Part shown: positions 7,148 to 15,574 of the stretch, piece by piece
Layout: each line of letters begins with the position of its first letter
Numbering within the stretch: position 1 is the first letter of the stretch
Source of the DNA: Neisseria shayeganii 871
GTDB taxonomy: Bacteria > Pseudomonadota > Gammaproteobacteria > Burkholderiales > Neisseriaceae
Direction: 5' to 3'
Assembly (NCBI RefSeq): GCF_000226875.1
Contig: NZ_JH164926.1
Span: 887,602-924,377 of the forward strand
DNA length: 36,776 nucleotides
The notes under the pieces: generated by a model
The model's input: the letters and a program-made list of their open reading frames with translations, nothing else
What the model was told of the DNA's origin: nothing
Database searches by the model: none
Program-made: the position numbers and the translations under genes

Positions 7148-8149
7148 TCAATCCTGCTCGGCCAACCAAGCCACATAGCGTTTTACGCCGGTGGCCACAT
7201 CGTCGAATTCCTCCTGATAACCCGCATCGCGCAGGGCGGAAATGTCGGCCTGGGTAAAGCTCTGGTATTTGCCTTTGAGCGCATCCGGAAAATCGCGGTA
7301 CACAATCAAACCCTGCGCCACCAATTCTTCCAAAGCCAATTCCGGCAAGCCCTCGGCCGCGCGGCAGGCGTTGACGGTGGCTGCGGCCAAATCGTTGAAC
7401 GGCTGGCTGCGGCCGGTGCCGCAGTTGAAAATGCCGGTTTTTTCAGGACGGTCGAAGAAAAACAGATTCACCTTCACCACGTCTTCCACGCTGATGAAAT
7501 CGCGGCTCTGCTCGCCGTTGCCGTAGCCGTCGTAGGCGCCGAACAGGGTGACCCGGCCGTGCTCGCGGTATTCGTGGAAATGGTGGAAGGCCACCGAAGC
7601 CATGCGGCCTTTGTGCTGCTCGTGGCGGCCGTAAACATTGAAATAGCGCAGCCCTACCACCTGCTCGCCCAAGCCCTGCTCCATGCGGCGGCGCAGAATC
7701 TGGTCGAACAGAAACTTGGAATAGCCGTACACATTCAAAGGCGCTTCCAGCTCGCGCTCCTCGCGGAACACCTGTCCCTTGCCGTACACCGCGGCCGAAG
7801 AAGCGTAAATCAGGCGGATGCGCTCGTCCTGACACCAATCCAAAAGATCCAGCGTGTATTGGTAGTTGTTGTCCATCATATACACGCCGTCGTGGCACAT
7901 GGTGTCGGAGCAGGCGCCTTGGTGGAACACCGCCTCGATGTCGTCGCCGCTGAATTTGTGGTCGCGCACCATGCGGATGAATTCGTGTTTGTCGAGATAA
8001 TGGGCGATGTCGGCCTGCACCAGATTGCGGAATTTATCGGCCCGGCTGAAATTGTCCACCGCCACAATGTCGCGGATGCCGCGCTCGTTCAGCGCACGCA
8101 CGATATTACTGCCGATAAAGCCGGCCGCGCCGGTTACGATAATGGTCAT
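7148..8149 (-). CDS. hldD: ADP-L-glycero-D-manno-heptose 6-epimerase
   Basis: HldD (RfaD) makes the last step in ADP-L-glycero-beta-D-manno-heptose synthesis, the heptose donor for the lipopolysaccharide inner core. The 333-residue SDR protein begins MTIIVTGAAGFIGSN, the GxxGxxG NADP-binding loop at residues 7-13. It has ASSAAVYG with the catalytic serine region and the YGYSK motif with Tyr141 and Lys145. The length equals neisserial and E. coli HldD. GGGAG lies about 8 bases before the ATG. No other lipopolysaccharide genes are in view. Upstream, MITE copy 2 occupies the space shared with the divergent hslO. Confidence 0.96.
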   Translation of the reverse strand: MTIIVTGAAGFIGSNIVRALNERGIRDIVAVDNFSRADKFRNLVQADIAHYLDKHEFIRMVRDHKFSGDDIEAVFHQGACSDTMCHDGVYMMDNNYQYTLDLLDWCQDERIRLIYASSAAVYGKGQVFREERELEAPLNVYGYSKFLFDQILRRRMEQGLGEQVVGLRYFNVYGRHEQHKGRMASVAFHHFHEYREHGRVTLFGAYDGYGNGEQSRDFISVEDVVKVNLFFFDRPEKTGIFNCGTGRSQPFNDLAAATVNACRAAEGLPELALEELVAQGLIVYRDFPDALKGKYQSFTQADISALRDAGYQEEFDDVATGVKRYVAWLAEQD

Positions 8150-8221
8150 CAGGATTCTCCCGAAACAGATAAAAACAGGCTGTCAGCTAGCCTCAACCGT
8201 GCCCACAAAGGCATACAGGCT

Positions 8222-8388
8222 GAGACCTTTGCAAAACCCTCATCTGCGGCGCATTTCTGCGTTGCGCGCTGCTCGCTCGCTTGCCTATCTTCATGATATG
8301 TCTGTCCCACGGGGATTCCTGGCGTTCACGCTCGCTGCGCTGCTACGCCTTGAACTGCATCCACATCTGGGGGTTTTGCAAAGGTCTC
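8222..8388. mobile_element. MITE copy 2 (167 bp)
   Basis: The ends are perfect 15-bp inverted repeats GAGACCTTTGCAAAA/TTTTGCAAAGGTCTC. The interior matches copies 1, 3 and 6 in reverse orientation. It is flanked by AGGCT on both sides (8217-8221 and 8389-8393), and the right AGGCT starts a complete DUS. It fills the divergent promoter region between hldD and hslO, so it may affect either gene. Confidence 0.85.
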
Positions 8389-8400
8389 AGGCTACCTGAA
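8389..8400 (+). repeat. DUS abutting MITE copy 2
   Basis: Perfect AGGCTACCTGAA; its first five bases form the right-hand target duplication. Confidence 0.92.
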
Positions 8401-8509
8401 AGCCGCATTATAGCCGCAAAACCGCCGCCACCGCCCGCAGCAGATCTTGATATTTCGCCGCCGCGAACCATATTGGCTGCTGATTCCGATACCATCCGAA
8501 AGCCCTTTC

Positions 8510-9415
8510 ATGAACACACCCGCTCCCGCCCACACTGCCGACTGCCGCACCCGCTTTATTTTCGACGACATGCCCGTGCGCGGCCTGCACATCCGGCTGC
8601 AAGAGGTCTGGCAACACATCGTGGCGCGCAAACACTATCCCGACCCCATCCGCAACGCCTTGGGCGAACTGCTGGCCGCCGCCGCCCTGCTCTCCAGCAA
8701 TCTCAAACTCGAAGGCACCCTGATTCTGCAGGTACAGGGGCGCGGCGACCTGAAAATGCTGGTGGCCGAAGCCACCTCCGGCCGCACCTGCCGCGCCACC
8801 GCGCGCTGGAACGAACAGGCCGACCTCAGCGGCCGGCGCAGCCTCACCGACCTCCTCGGCGGCGACGGCATTTTCGCCATCACCCTCCAGCCCGACGACG
8901 GCGAACAATGGCAGGGCATCGTGCCGCTGGAAGGCGACAGCATCGCCGATATGCTCACCGGCTATATGCAGCGCTCCGAGCAGCTCGAAACCCATATTTC
9001 GCTGGCCGCTTCCCCCACCCATGTGGGCGGCCTGCTGCTGCAGCGCCTGCCCGAAGAAAATCTGACAGAAGACGCTTGGGCGCACGTGACCGCCCTGGCC
9101 GACACCGTGAACGCCGCCGAACTCACCGATCTCGACGCCCCCCACCTGCTCTACCGCCTGTTCCACGAAACCCCGCCGCGCGTGTTTCCGCCGGAAAACA
9201 TCGAATTCGCCTGCACCTGCTCGCGCGGCAAGGTAAGCGATATGCTGCTTTTGCTGGGCGGTCAGGAAGTCGGCAGCGTGGTGGCCGAGCAAGGCAGCGT
9301 GGGCATAGACTGCGATTTTTGCGGCGAGCAGTATGTGTTTGACGAAACCGACGTCAACGCCTTGTTCGGCAGCGATGTGGTGGCCGCCGCCAAAGCCGCC
9401 CTGCCCCTGCAATAA
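8510..9415 (+). CDS. hslO: Hsp33 redox-regulated chaperone
   Basis: Hsp33 is a cytosolic holdase activated by oxidative unfolding. The 301-residue product has the C-terminal zinc switch CxC then CxxC: Cys235, Cys237, Cys268 and Cys271 (CTCSRG and CDFCGEQ). The N-terminal chaperone domain includes GELLAAAALLSSNLKLEGTLILQVQG. The ATG at 8510 begins MNTPAPAHTADCRTRFIFDD; the upstream in-frame start at 8447 would add 21 atypical residues. It converges with the ETF-QO gene across a DUS hairpin. Confidence 0.95.
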   Translation: MNTPAPAHTADCRTRFIFDDMPVRGLHIRLQEVWQHIVARKHYPDPIRNALGELLAAAALLSSNLKLEGTLILQVQGRGDLKMLVAEATSGRTCRATARWNEQADLSGRRSLTDLLGGDGIFAITLQPDDGEQWQGIVPLEGDSIADMLTGYMQRSEQLETHISLAASPTHVGGLLLQRLPEENLTEDAWAHVTALADTVNAAELTDLDAPHLLYRLFHETPPRVFPPENIEFACTCSRGKVSDMLLLLGGQEVGSVVAEQGSVGIDCDFCGEQYVFDETDVNALFGSDVVAAAKAALPLQ

Positions 9416-9446
9416 AGCGCGCGGCAGCCAAGGGTCAACACAAAAC

Positions 9447-9488
9447 AGGCTACCTGAAACCTGCGTCAAGCAGTGTTTCAGGTAGCCT
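9447..9488. terminator. DUS inverted-pair hairpin between convergent genes
   Basis: Perfect DUSs at 9447-9458 and 9477-9488, with the stem extended by AC/GT on both sides. It serves hslO and, on the other strand, the ETF-QO gene. Confidence 0.75.
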
Positions 9489-9544
9489 GTTGCATGGGGC
9501 GGGCCGGAATCGGAAACCTTTGCCCCCACTTGCCTCTCTGTTGC

Positions 9545-11200
9545 CTACATCTCGGCGTAATTGGGGCCGCCGCTGCCTTCGGGGCAGGTCCAAGTGATGT
9601 TTTGGGTGGGGTCTTTGATGTCGCAAGTTTTGCAGTGTACGCAGTTTTGCGCGTTGATCTGCAGGCGCGGGCCGCTTTCCTCTTCCACGATTTCATACAC
9701 CCCGGCCGGACAATAGCGGGTTTCCGGGCTGGCGTAGGTTTTCAGATTGGTTTCGATGGCCACTTCGGGGCGGGTCAGCTTCAAGTGGGCCGGTTGGTTT
9801 TCCTCGTGGTTGGTGGCCGACAGGAACACGCTGCTGAGGCGGTCGAAAGACACTTTGCCGTCCGGTTTCGGGTAGGCGATCGGCTGGCATTGGGCGGCCG
9901 GCTTCAGGCTGGCATGGTCGGTGCCGTGGTGCTTCAGGGTCCACGGCGCATTGCCTTTAAACAGATAGGTGTCGATGGCGCCGTAAATCATGGCCGGCCA
10001 CAAGCCCCATTTGAAGGCTGGGCGGATATTGCGCGCGCGGTGCAACTCGTCGTGCAGCCAGGAATTTTGGAACAAGGCGGTGTAGGCAGCGGCTTCTTTG
10101 CCGGAAGTTTCCGCTTCTTCCACTTCGTCCAACACGCCGAACACGGCTTCGGCGGCCAACATGCCGGATTTGATTGCGGCGTGGGAACCTTTGATGCGCG
10201 GCACATTCAGGAAGCCGGCGGCATCGCCCACCAATACGCCGCCGGGGAAGGTGAGTTTGGGCAGCGACTGCAGGCCGCCTTCCACCAAAGCGCGCGCGCC
10301 GTAGGCAATGCGGCGGCCGCCTTCGAAAATCGGGCGGATATCGGGGTGGGTTTTGAAACGTTGGAATTCTTCAAACGGCGACAGATAGGGGTTTTGATAA
10401 TCCAGCCCCACCACGAAGCCGACCGCCACTTTGTTGTCGTCCAAGTGGTAGAGAAAGGAGCCGCCGTAGGTGTGGTTGTCCATCGGCCAGCCGGCGGTGT
10501 GGGTGACGGTGCCCGGTTTGGATTGGGCGGGATCGACTTCCCACAATTCTTTAATGCCGATGCCGTAAGTTTGCGGCTGGCTGTCTTTGTCGAGGGCGAA
10601 CTGTTTGATGAGCTGTTTGCTCAGCGAGCCGCGGCAGCCTTCGGCAAACACGGTTTGGCGGCCCCACAGCTCCATGCCGGGGGCGTAGTCGGCTGTGGGT
10701 TCGCCGTCTTTGCCGATGCCCATATCACCGGTGGCGATGCCTTTCACGCTGCCGTCAGCATGATAAAGCACTTCGGCGGCGGCGAAGCCGGGGTAGATTT
10801 CCACGCCCAAGCCTTCGGCCTGCTCGGCCAGCCAGCGGCACAGCATGCCCAGGCTGATGATGTAGTTGCCGTGGTTTTGAAAATTCGGCGGGGTGGGCAT
10901 TTGGCGCGAGCCGGTTTCGCTCAGAATCAGGAAGCGGTCTTCGGTAACCGGGCGGGTAAGCGGGGCGCCGAGTTCCTGCCAGTTGGGAATCAGTTCGGTG
11001 AGCGATTTGGGGTCGATCACCGCACCGGACAAAACGTGTGCGCCCACTTCGGAGCCTTTTTCCACCACACACACGCTGATTTCCCGTCCGGCCGCTTCGG
11101 CCAGTTGTTTCAATTTGATGGCGGTAGACAAACCGGCCGGGCCGGCACCGACAATCACCACATCGTACTGCATGCTGTCGCGTTCGATGGTTTCGGTCAT
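9545..11200 (-). CDS. Electron transfer flavoprotein-ubiquinone oxidoreductase
   Basis: ETF-QO passes electrons from reduced electron-transfer flavoprotein to membrane quinone. The 551-residue protein starts with an FAD-binding VVIVGAGPAGLSTAIKL motif. It ends with the [4Fe-4S] ligand set Cys497 (CPAGVYEI) and Cys520, Cys523, Cys526 (CVHCKTCDIKDP), spaced as in the mitochondrial enzyme. Length fits bacterial ETF-QO (about 550). AAGGAAG lies 7 bases before the ATG. The etfA/etfB partners are not in the window. It is a peripheral inner-membrane protein. Confidence 0.95.
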   Translation of the reverse strand: MTETIERDSMQYDVVIVGAGPAGLSTAIKLKQLAEAAGREISVCVVEKGSEVGAHVLSGAVIDPKSLTELIPNWQELGAPLTRPVTEDRFLILSETGSRQMPTPPNFQNHGNYIISLGMLCRWLAEQAEGLGVEIYPGFAAAEVLYHADGSVKGIATGDMGIGKDGEPTADYAPGMELWGRQTVFAEGCRGSLSKQLIKQFALDKDSQPQTYGIGIKELWEVDPAQSKPGTVTHTAGWPMDNHTYGGSFLYHLDDNKVAVGFVVGLDYQNPYLSPFEEFQRFKTHPDIRPIFEGGRRIAYGARALVEGGLQSLPKLTFPGGVLVGDAAGFLNVPRIKGSHAAIKSGMLAAEAVFGVLDEVEEAETSGKEAAAYTALFQNSWLHDELHRARNIRPAFKWGLWPAMIYGAIDTYLFKGNAPWTLKHHGTDHASLKPAAQCQPIAYPKPDGKVSFDRLSSVFLSATNHEENQPAHLKLTRPEVAIETNLKTYASPETRYCPAGVYEIVEEESGPRLQINAQNCVHCKTCDIKDPTQNITWTCPEGSGGPNYAEM

Positions 11201-11231
11201 GGTTTTCTTCCTTAAAGGTTTTTATTCTGAT

Positions 11232-11243
11232 GGGCTACCTGAA
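11232..11243 (+). repeat. DUS variant upstream of ETF-QO
   Basis: An 11/12 match (GGGCTACCTGAA) 31 bases before the ETF-QO start codon. Confidence 0.75.
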
Positions 11244-11273
11244 AGTAGTTTCGCGGATTGTAGCGCAGCTTGA

Positions 11274-11443
11274 GAGCCTGTTCAAAATCTCCATTCCGGC
11301 GTGCTTCCGCTTCGCTATCCGGCCGAAAGCCGCGCCTGCAGCATGGTCAAACTTGCCTGTGTTCAATCTGGCGCGTATTTCCATCCGATAGACACGAGTT
11401 AGGTCTCGAAAAATACCGGCGCAAGAAGATGATGAACAGGATC
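11274..11443. mobile_element. Possible second type of MITE or IS remnant (170 bp)
   Basis: GAGCCTGTTCAAAATCT (11274-11290) and AGATGATGAACAGGATC (11427-11443) are imperfect inverted repeats, 14 of 17 matching. The interior has no convincing gene and differs from the GAGACC family. No target duplication is clear. It fills most of the 338-base gap between the ETF-QO gene and the lipoprotein gene. One copy only, so the assignment is tentative. Confidence 0.35.
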
Positions 11444-11456
11444 TGGGCGCATACGG

Positions 11457-11492
11457 CCAAAAAAACGGAACCGATTATAGCATCAGGTTCCG
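11457..11492 (-). terminator. Rho-independent terminator of the lipoprotein gene
   Basis: Read on the minus strand: a CGGAACC/GGTTCCG stem, a 13-base loop, then a run of seven T. It lies about 45 bases after the lipoprotein stop codon. Confidence 0.75.
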
Positions 11493-11538
11493 CAGAAAAA
11501 AACTGAATTTTGCAATGCAGAATAATCCGACCGAATCT

Positions 11539-11862
11539 TTAGTGCTGGTCCCCAGACGGAAACAACAGAAATCCTTGCGCCTGAGCCTGCGGCCAGTGGG
11601 CGCGGTCGATGGTGTACACATTCACGCTGCTCATCGGCGCGCCGCACACTTCCGGATACACCTCGGCATACACGTGGTCTTTGCGGGCGGCATACACCGG
11701 AATGCCGCCCAGCATCGGCTGCATGACGTCGAGACCGATGCCCTCGCCTTCGCATTGGCGGGCGCCGTCGCTGCGGTACACCTCAACGGTGTCACCGGCC
11801 GCCTGACAGCCCGCCAAAGCCGCCACCAAAACCCAAACAGCCCATATACGCAACGCTTTCAT
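11539..11862 (-). CDS. Small predicted lipoprotein of unknown function
   Basis: The 107-residue product begins MKALRIWAVWVLVAALAGC: a basic start, a hydrophobic core and a lipobox with the lipidated cysteine at residue 19, so it should be a membrane-anchored periplasmic lipoprotein. The mature part has two further cysteines (RQCEGEG and EVCGAP) that may form a disulfide. No family recognised. Two ATGs stand together; the second is chosen because GGAGG then lies 5 bases away. A terminator follows, and MITE copy 3 lies upstream. Confidence 0.72.
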   Translation of the reverse strand: MKALRIWAVWVLVAALAGCQAAGDTVEVYRSDGARQCEGEGIGLDVMQPMLGGIPVYAARKDHVYAEVYPEVCGAPMSSVNVYTIDRAHWPQAQAQGFLLFPSGDQH

Positions 11863-11945
11863 CATGCCCTCCTGCTGGTCCAATCGGTCGGCTCAGTTTA
11901 CCCGCTTGTCCGGCGCTGTCCAAGCGGACCGCCAAGCAACAGGCT

Positions 11946-12128
11946 GAGACCTTCGCAAAACCGCCAGCTGTGGATGCCATTCAAAGCGCAGCAGCGCAGC
12001 GAGCGTGAACGCCGGGCATTCCTGTGGGAAAGCCTATTAGATAGATGGGCAAGCGGGTGAGCCGTCCCCCCCTGGGGCATCAACACACAACGCAGCAATG
12101 CACCGCAGATGGGGGTTGCAAAGGTATC
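11946..12128. mobile_element. MITE copy 3 (183 bp)
   Basis: The left end is GAGACCTTCGCAAAA and the right end is a decayed TTGCAAAGGTATC. The interior matches copy 1 in the same orientation. Flanked by AGGCT at 11941-11945 and 12129-12133, the latter starting a full DUS. It lies between the lipoprotein gene and the 3' end of the ABC permease gene. Confidence 0.82.
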
Positions 12129-12174
12129 AGGCTACCTGAAACCCGCTGCCGGATGGCGGGGTTTCAGGTAGCCT
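12129..12174. terminator. DUS inverted-pair hairpin downstream of the ABC permease
   Basis: Perfect DUSs at 12129-12140 and 12163-12174, with arms extended by ACCCGC/GCGGGGT and one bulged base. The left DUS also carries the right target duplication of MITE copy 3. Confidence 0.7.
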
Positions 12175-12229
12175 GTTCTCGGTTTGCGGCCGTTGGCCCG
12201 CAGTCAGCCAGCCGGGCCGAAGGGCGTCA

Positions 12230-12982
12230 TCAACTGTGCGCCCAGCGTTGTTGCAATCGGCGCGTGGCGCTGTCGAGCAGCCAGCCGAGCAGGCCGATGA
12301 GCAGGATGGCCGCCATCAGTTCGGCGTAGGCCAGGCGGTCGCGGGTGTCGAGAATAAAGTAGCCCAAGCCTTCGTTGACGCCGAGCATTTCGCAGGGCAC
12401 CAGCACAACCCACACCACGCCAATGGCCAGGCGCAGGCCGGTGAGAATGTGGCCGAGCACGGCAGGCAGCATGATGCGCCACAGCATTTCGCTGCGGGTG
12501 GCGGAAAGCGAGGCGCCGAGCATCAGCCATTGCGGGCTGATGGCCTTCACGCCGACAGCGGTATTGAGCAAAATGGGCCATACGGCGGCAAAGGCGAGCA
12601 GAAAATAAATCGGGGCGTCGCCGATGCCGAACAGCATCACCACCACCGGCATCCAAGACAGCGGCGAGATCATGCGCAAAAACTGAAAAGCGGTGCCACT
12701 GAGTTTTTCCGCCCACGCCGACTGCCCCACCAGCAAACCAAGCGGAATGCCGATGGCCAAGGCCCACAACAGGCCGACGGCCACCCGTTTCAAGCTGGCG
12801 AACACATGGGCGTGCAACTGACCGCCGAGCAGCAGGTCGAGCAGGCTTTGCACAGCGGGCAAAGGGGCAAGCAGGTTGGCCAAGGGCAGTTGGCGCGCCA
12901 AGAGGCTGCTGCCGGCCTGCCACAGCAGCAGCAGAATCAGCAGGCCGAGCAGGCTGAGGGCGGTATTTTTCAGGGCGGGCAT
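12230..12982 (-). CDS. NitT/TauT-family ABC transporter permease
   Basis: The 250-residue inner-membrane protein is the transmembrane subunit of an importer. It has about six hydrophobic segments: LSLLGLLILLLLWQAG near the start, WALAIGIPLGLLVG, SWMPVVVMLFGIGDAPIYFLLAFAAVWPIL, then LAIGVVWVVLVPCEMLG and ELMAAILLIGLLGWLLD. The cytoplasmic coupling loop is degenerate (GASLSATRSEMLWRIMLPAVLGHILTGLRLAIG) but recognisable as the SsuC/NrtB type. The ATG at 12982 follows AAGGA by about 6 bases. It is the last gene of the ATPase-binding protein-permease cluster. Substrate cannot be read from sequence. Confidence 0.85.
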   Translation of the reverse strand: MPALKNTALSLLGLLILLLLWQAGSSLLARQLPLANLLAPLPAVQSLLDLLLGGQLHAHVFASLKRVAVGLLWALAIGIPLGLLVGQSAWAEKLSGTAFQFLRMISPLSWMPVVVMLFGIGDAPIYFLLAFAAVWPILLNTAVGVKAISPQWLMLGASLSATRSEMLWRIMLPAVLGHILTGLRLAIGVVWVVLVPCEMLGVNEGLGYFILDTRDRLAYAELMAAILLIGLLGWLLDSATRRLQQRWAHS

Positions 12983-13012
12983 GGTGTTCCTTATCAAGGT
13001 AACGGAAAGGGT

Positions 13013-13024
13013 TTCAGGTAGCCT
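13013..13024 (-). repeat. DUS between permease and binding-protein genes
   Basis: Perfect single copy in the 67-base gap. Confidence 0.9.
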
Positions 13025-13049
13025 AAGACCTGTGCCGGGCAAACGGCCG

Positions 13050-14216
13050 CTAAACGGCAATGACTTCCTGCCGCGTCCAGCCGCTGAGGCCGAAACGTTC
13101 GCGGTGGCCGCCGCGTTCGATGGCGCTGCGCACGAAGCGGTCGTCCACCAAATCGCGGGCGGCGAAGGCGGGGTCCAGCGTATCAAGGAAACGGTTGACG
13201 CCGGCGATATGGGTCTGTTTCAGCATCGCCACCAAGGCTTCGGTATAAGAAGGAAAGGGATAGGGCTGAAAATCGATGCGTTTTTGCGCCCATTCGGGGT
13301 GGCGGATGATGCCTTGTTCGCGATAACGCGCCCAAGCGGCATCGGAAGGCGCCAACACCTGTTCCAACACCGCCGCTTCGTGCGGGGTGTAGCGGTTAGG
13401 GCCGCTTTTGGCCAGCAGGGCGGCGGTTTCGCGGCGGTGTTCGGCGGCAAAGGCCTGCGCGTCCACCAAGGCATTCACCACGCCCTGCACCCATTGCGGC
13501 CGGGTTTGGATGTCGCGCTCCTGCATCAGGGTGACGCAGCAGGCATGATCGCGCCAAACGTCGCCGGAAAAACGCAGCACCCGCCCCACGCCTTTGGTTT
13601 CGGCGGCAGCGTTGAAGGGCTCGGCCACAATAAAACCGGCCACGGTGCCGGCGGCCAGCGCGGCCACCATATCGGCCGGCGCCATCACCGCCAGCCGTAC
13701 TTCGCCGGGCTGCGGCGTGCGTTCCACCACTTGCAAACCTTCGGCACGCAGCAATTGCTGCAACACCACATTGTGAATCGAATACCAAAACGGTATGGCA
13801 ACCGTACGGCCAGACAAATCGGCAATGCGGCGGACATCGGGCGCCACCGTGAGCGCCGAACCGGCCATGTGGTTCCACATCACCACTTTGATCGGCGAAC
13901 CGCTGCCGTAGCGCGCCCAAATGCTCATCGGCGAGAGCAGATGGATAAGGTTGACCTGCCCGCTGAGAAAAGCCTCCACCAGCGAGGCCCAGCTGCGGAA
14001 CAGCACGGGCTTGGCCACCTGAATGCCCTGCTCGGCAAACAGCCCGCGGGCATGGGCCACCAAGAGCGGCGTGGCATCGGTAATCGGCAGGTAGCCGATG
14101 GTGAGCGGAGCATCGGGCTGTTGCTCGGCGCGGCGGCCGCAGGCCTGCAGCAGGGGCAGGCTGCCGGCGGTGCTGAACAGGGCGGCCAGTTTGAGAAAAT
14201 CACGGCGCGAAGTCAT
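13050..14216 (-). CDS. NitT/TauT-family substrate-binding lipoprotein with a Tat signal
   Basis: The 388-residue protein is the solute receptor of the importer. Its start, MTSRRDFLKLAA, is a twin-arginine signal (Arg4-Arg5), and LLQAC gives a lipobox with Cys26, so it is probably exported folded and lipid-anchored. The mature start, TIGYLPITDATPLLVAHARGLFAEQG, is characteristic of NrtA/CmpA-like (NMT1_2) receptors for nitrate, bicarbonate or similar small solutes. AAGGA lies about 7 bases before the ATG. The substrate is not settled: nitrate, sulfonates and pyrimidine precursors are all transported by this family. Confidence 0.85.
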   Translation of the reverse strand: MTSRRDFLKLAALFSTAGSLPLLQACGRRAEQQPDAPLTIGYLPITDATPLLVAHARGLFAEQGIQVAKPVLFRSWASLVEAFLSGQVNLIHLLSPMSIWARYGSGSPIKVVMWNHMAGSALTVAPDVRRIADLSGRTVAIPFWYSIHNVVLQQLLRAEGLQVVERTPQPGEVRLAVMAPADMVAALAAGTVAGFIVAEPFNAAAETKGVGRVLRFSGDVWRDHACCVTLMQERDIQTRPQWVQGVVNALVDAQAFAAEHRRETAALLAKSGPNRYTPHEAAVLEQVLAPSDAAWARYREQGIIRHPEWAQKRIDFQPYPFPSYTEALVAMLKQTHIAGVNRFLDTLDPAFAARDLVDDRFVRSAIERGGHRERFGLSGWTRQEVIAV

Positions 14217-14237
14217 GAGACATCCTTGAAAGGCAAT

Positions 14238-14284
14238 GGGCTACCTGAACGCCCGCCATCGGCGTATTTGGTTTCAGGTAGCCT
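14238..14284. repeat. Inverted DUS pair inside the ABC operon
   Basis: An 11/12 copy at 14238-14249 faces a perfect copy at 14273-14284 across a 23-base loop, between the ATPase and binding-protein genes. The pair could attenuate transcription between them. Confidence 0.7.
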
Positions 14285-14361
14285 GTTTCGGCATGAAGGA
14301 AACGGCGGGCAATACGCAAAGCTCGGTTGTGATCGGGGTAAGCGGTTGGGCCTGGCACGCC

Positions 14362-15159
14362 CTAAATCACAAACTCTACGCTCTCTGTTTGGCGGCTGTC
14401 ACTGCGGGCATCGTGCAGCGCCTGCAGAATCTGCACCCGCTCGGCATTCATCTGCAACAACGATTCATGGCGCGGGTGGGGCAGACTCAGCCGCCATTCG
14501 CCAATACGGCGGCCGGGGCGTTTGCCGATTAAAACCGCACGGTCGGCCACCATCAGGGCTTCATCGATGTCATGGGTCACCATCACGGCCGAGGCGCGGT
14601 GGCGGCTGACCAGCTCGCGCAGCAAAGTCTGCATTTCGCTGCGGGTAACCGCATCGAGGGCGGAAAACGGTTCGTCCAGCAGCCAGATATCCGGCCGTCT
14701 CGCCAAAATGCGCGCCAAAGAAACGCGCTGCGCCATGCCGCCGGAAAGCTCGCCGGGAAACTGCTGGGCCGCATGACTGAGGCCCACCTCCGCCAAAGCC
14801 TGTGCCACCCGTTCCCGGCGCTCATCGCGGCTCAACTTGGGTTGGCCGGCAAAATCGAGGCCGAAGGCGGTGTTGTCGGCCACGTTCAGCCAAGGCAGCA
14901 GCACGGCCTGCTGGAAAACAAACCCCAAGCGCGGATGCGGGCGGCTCAGCAATTCGCCGAACAGGCGCACTTCGCCGGCCTGCGGCTTGGCCAAACCGGC
15001 CAATACGCGCAGCAAGGAAGATTTGCCCACCCCGCTGGGGCCCATCAGGCCGACCAGTTCGCCGGCGGCCACGTCGAGCGAAAAGTCCTGCAACACGGTG
15101 TGCAGGCTGCCGTTTTGCGGATAGGCTAAGGTGATGTGGCGGGCGGAAAGCAGGCTCAT
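14362..15159 (-). CDS. NitT/TauT-family ABC transporter ATPase
   Basis: The 265-residue cytoplasmic ATPase powers the importer. Walker A is GPSGVGKS (residues 40-47), the Q-loop is FQQ (82-84), the signature is LSGGMAQR (138-145), Walker B ends LLDEP with Asp162-Glu163, and the H-loop is THD with His196. The tail after residue 230 is longer than the catalytic core needs. It is first in the ATPase-binding protein-permease cluster, the reverse of the usual order. No clear ribosome-binding site precedes the ATG. Confidence 0.9.
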   Translation of the reverse strand: MSLLSARHITLAYPQNGSLHTVLQDFSLDVAAGELVGLMGPSGVGKSSLLRVLAGLAKPQAGEVRLFGELLSRPHPRLGFVFQQAVLLPWLNVADNTAFGLDFAGQPKLSRDERRERVAQALAEVGLSHAAQQFPGELSGGMAQRVSLARILARRPDIWLLDEPFSALDAVTRSEMQTLLRELVSRHRASAVMVTHDIDEALMVADRAVLIGKRPGRRIGEWRLSLPHPRHESLLQMNAERVQILQALHDARSDSRQTESVEFVI

Positions 15160-15284
15160 AAGCGGATAAAGACGGCGGATAGGAAAGGCGCTACTGTAGA
15201 GAATACGGGCGCAAAACAGAAAGAATCTTTCACGCTATCTAAAGAAATTCCGGCTATATGGCGGCAGCAGATTGGCAAACCGGC

Positions 15285-15467
15285 CGGGGCTTTGCAAAAC
15301 GTCTAGATATGGATGCAGTCCAAGGCGTAGCCACGCAGCAAGCGTGAACGCCGGGCATCCCTGTGGGACAGACCTATCAGATAGATGGACAAGCGGGTGA
15401 GCCGCCCCCCCGAGCATCAACCCACAACGCAGAAATCCGCCGCAGATGGCGGTTTTACAAAGGCAGC
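15285..15467. mobile_element. MITE copy 4 (about 183 bp, decayed ends)
   Basis: The left end is degenerate (only CTTTGCAAAA kept) and the right end reads TTTTACAAAGGCAGC. The interior matches copies 1 and 3. A perfect DUS starts with AGGCT at 15468, directly after the element; the left flank no longer shows AGGCT. It lies upstream of the ABC operon and downstream of phoU. Confidence 0.7.
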
Positions 15468-15511
15468 AGGCTACCTGAAACCGATAGAAATCGGTTTCAG
15501 GTAGCCTGCTG
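15464..15511. terminator. 22-bp DUS hairpin downstream of phoU
   Basis: Two perfect DUSs (15468-15479, 15496-15507) sit in a perfect 22-bp stem (15464-15485 with 15490-15511) and a four-base AGAA loop. It is the most stable DUS hairpin in the window. Confidence 0.78.
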
Positions 15512-15574
15512 TTTGGCTTGACCCTGTTGCCCCCACATCGGGACGTGGCCGCGACAATGGGAGAGACTAAAATC

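Noticed and set aside
9473..11215. Open frame of 580 codons on the plus strand opposite ETF-QO
   Set aside because: Shadow frame of a confidently identified gene with FAD and Fe-S motifs.
14089..14098. CAGGTAGCC inside the binding-protein gene as a DUS
   Set aside because: Only 9 of 12 bases match; likely ordinary coding sequence.
12876..14609. Open frame of 577 codons on the plus strand
   Set aside because: It mirrors the minus-strand binding-protein gene; its composition (G, A, H, Q-rich) is typical of antisense frames in G+C-rich DNA and it has no recognisable domain.
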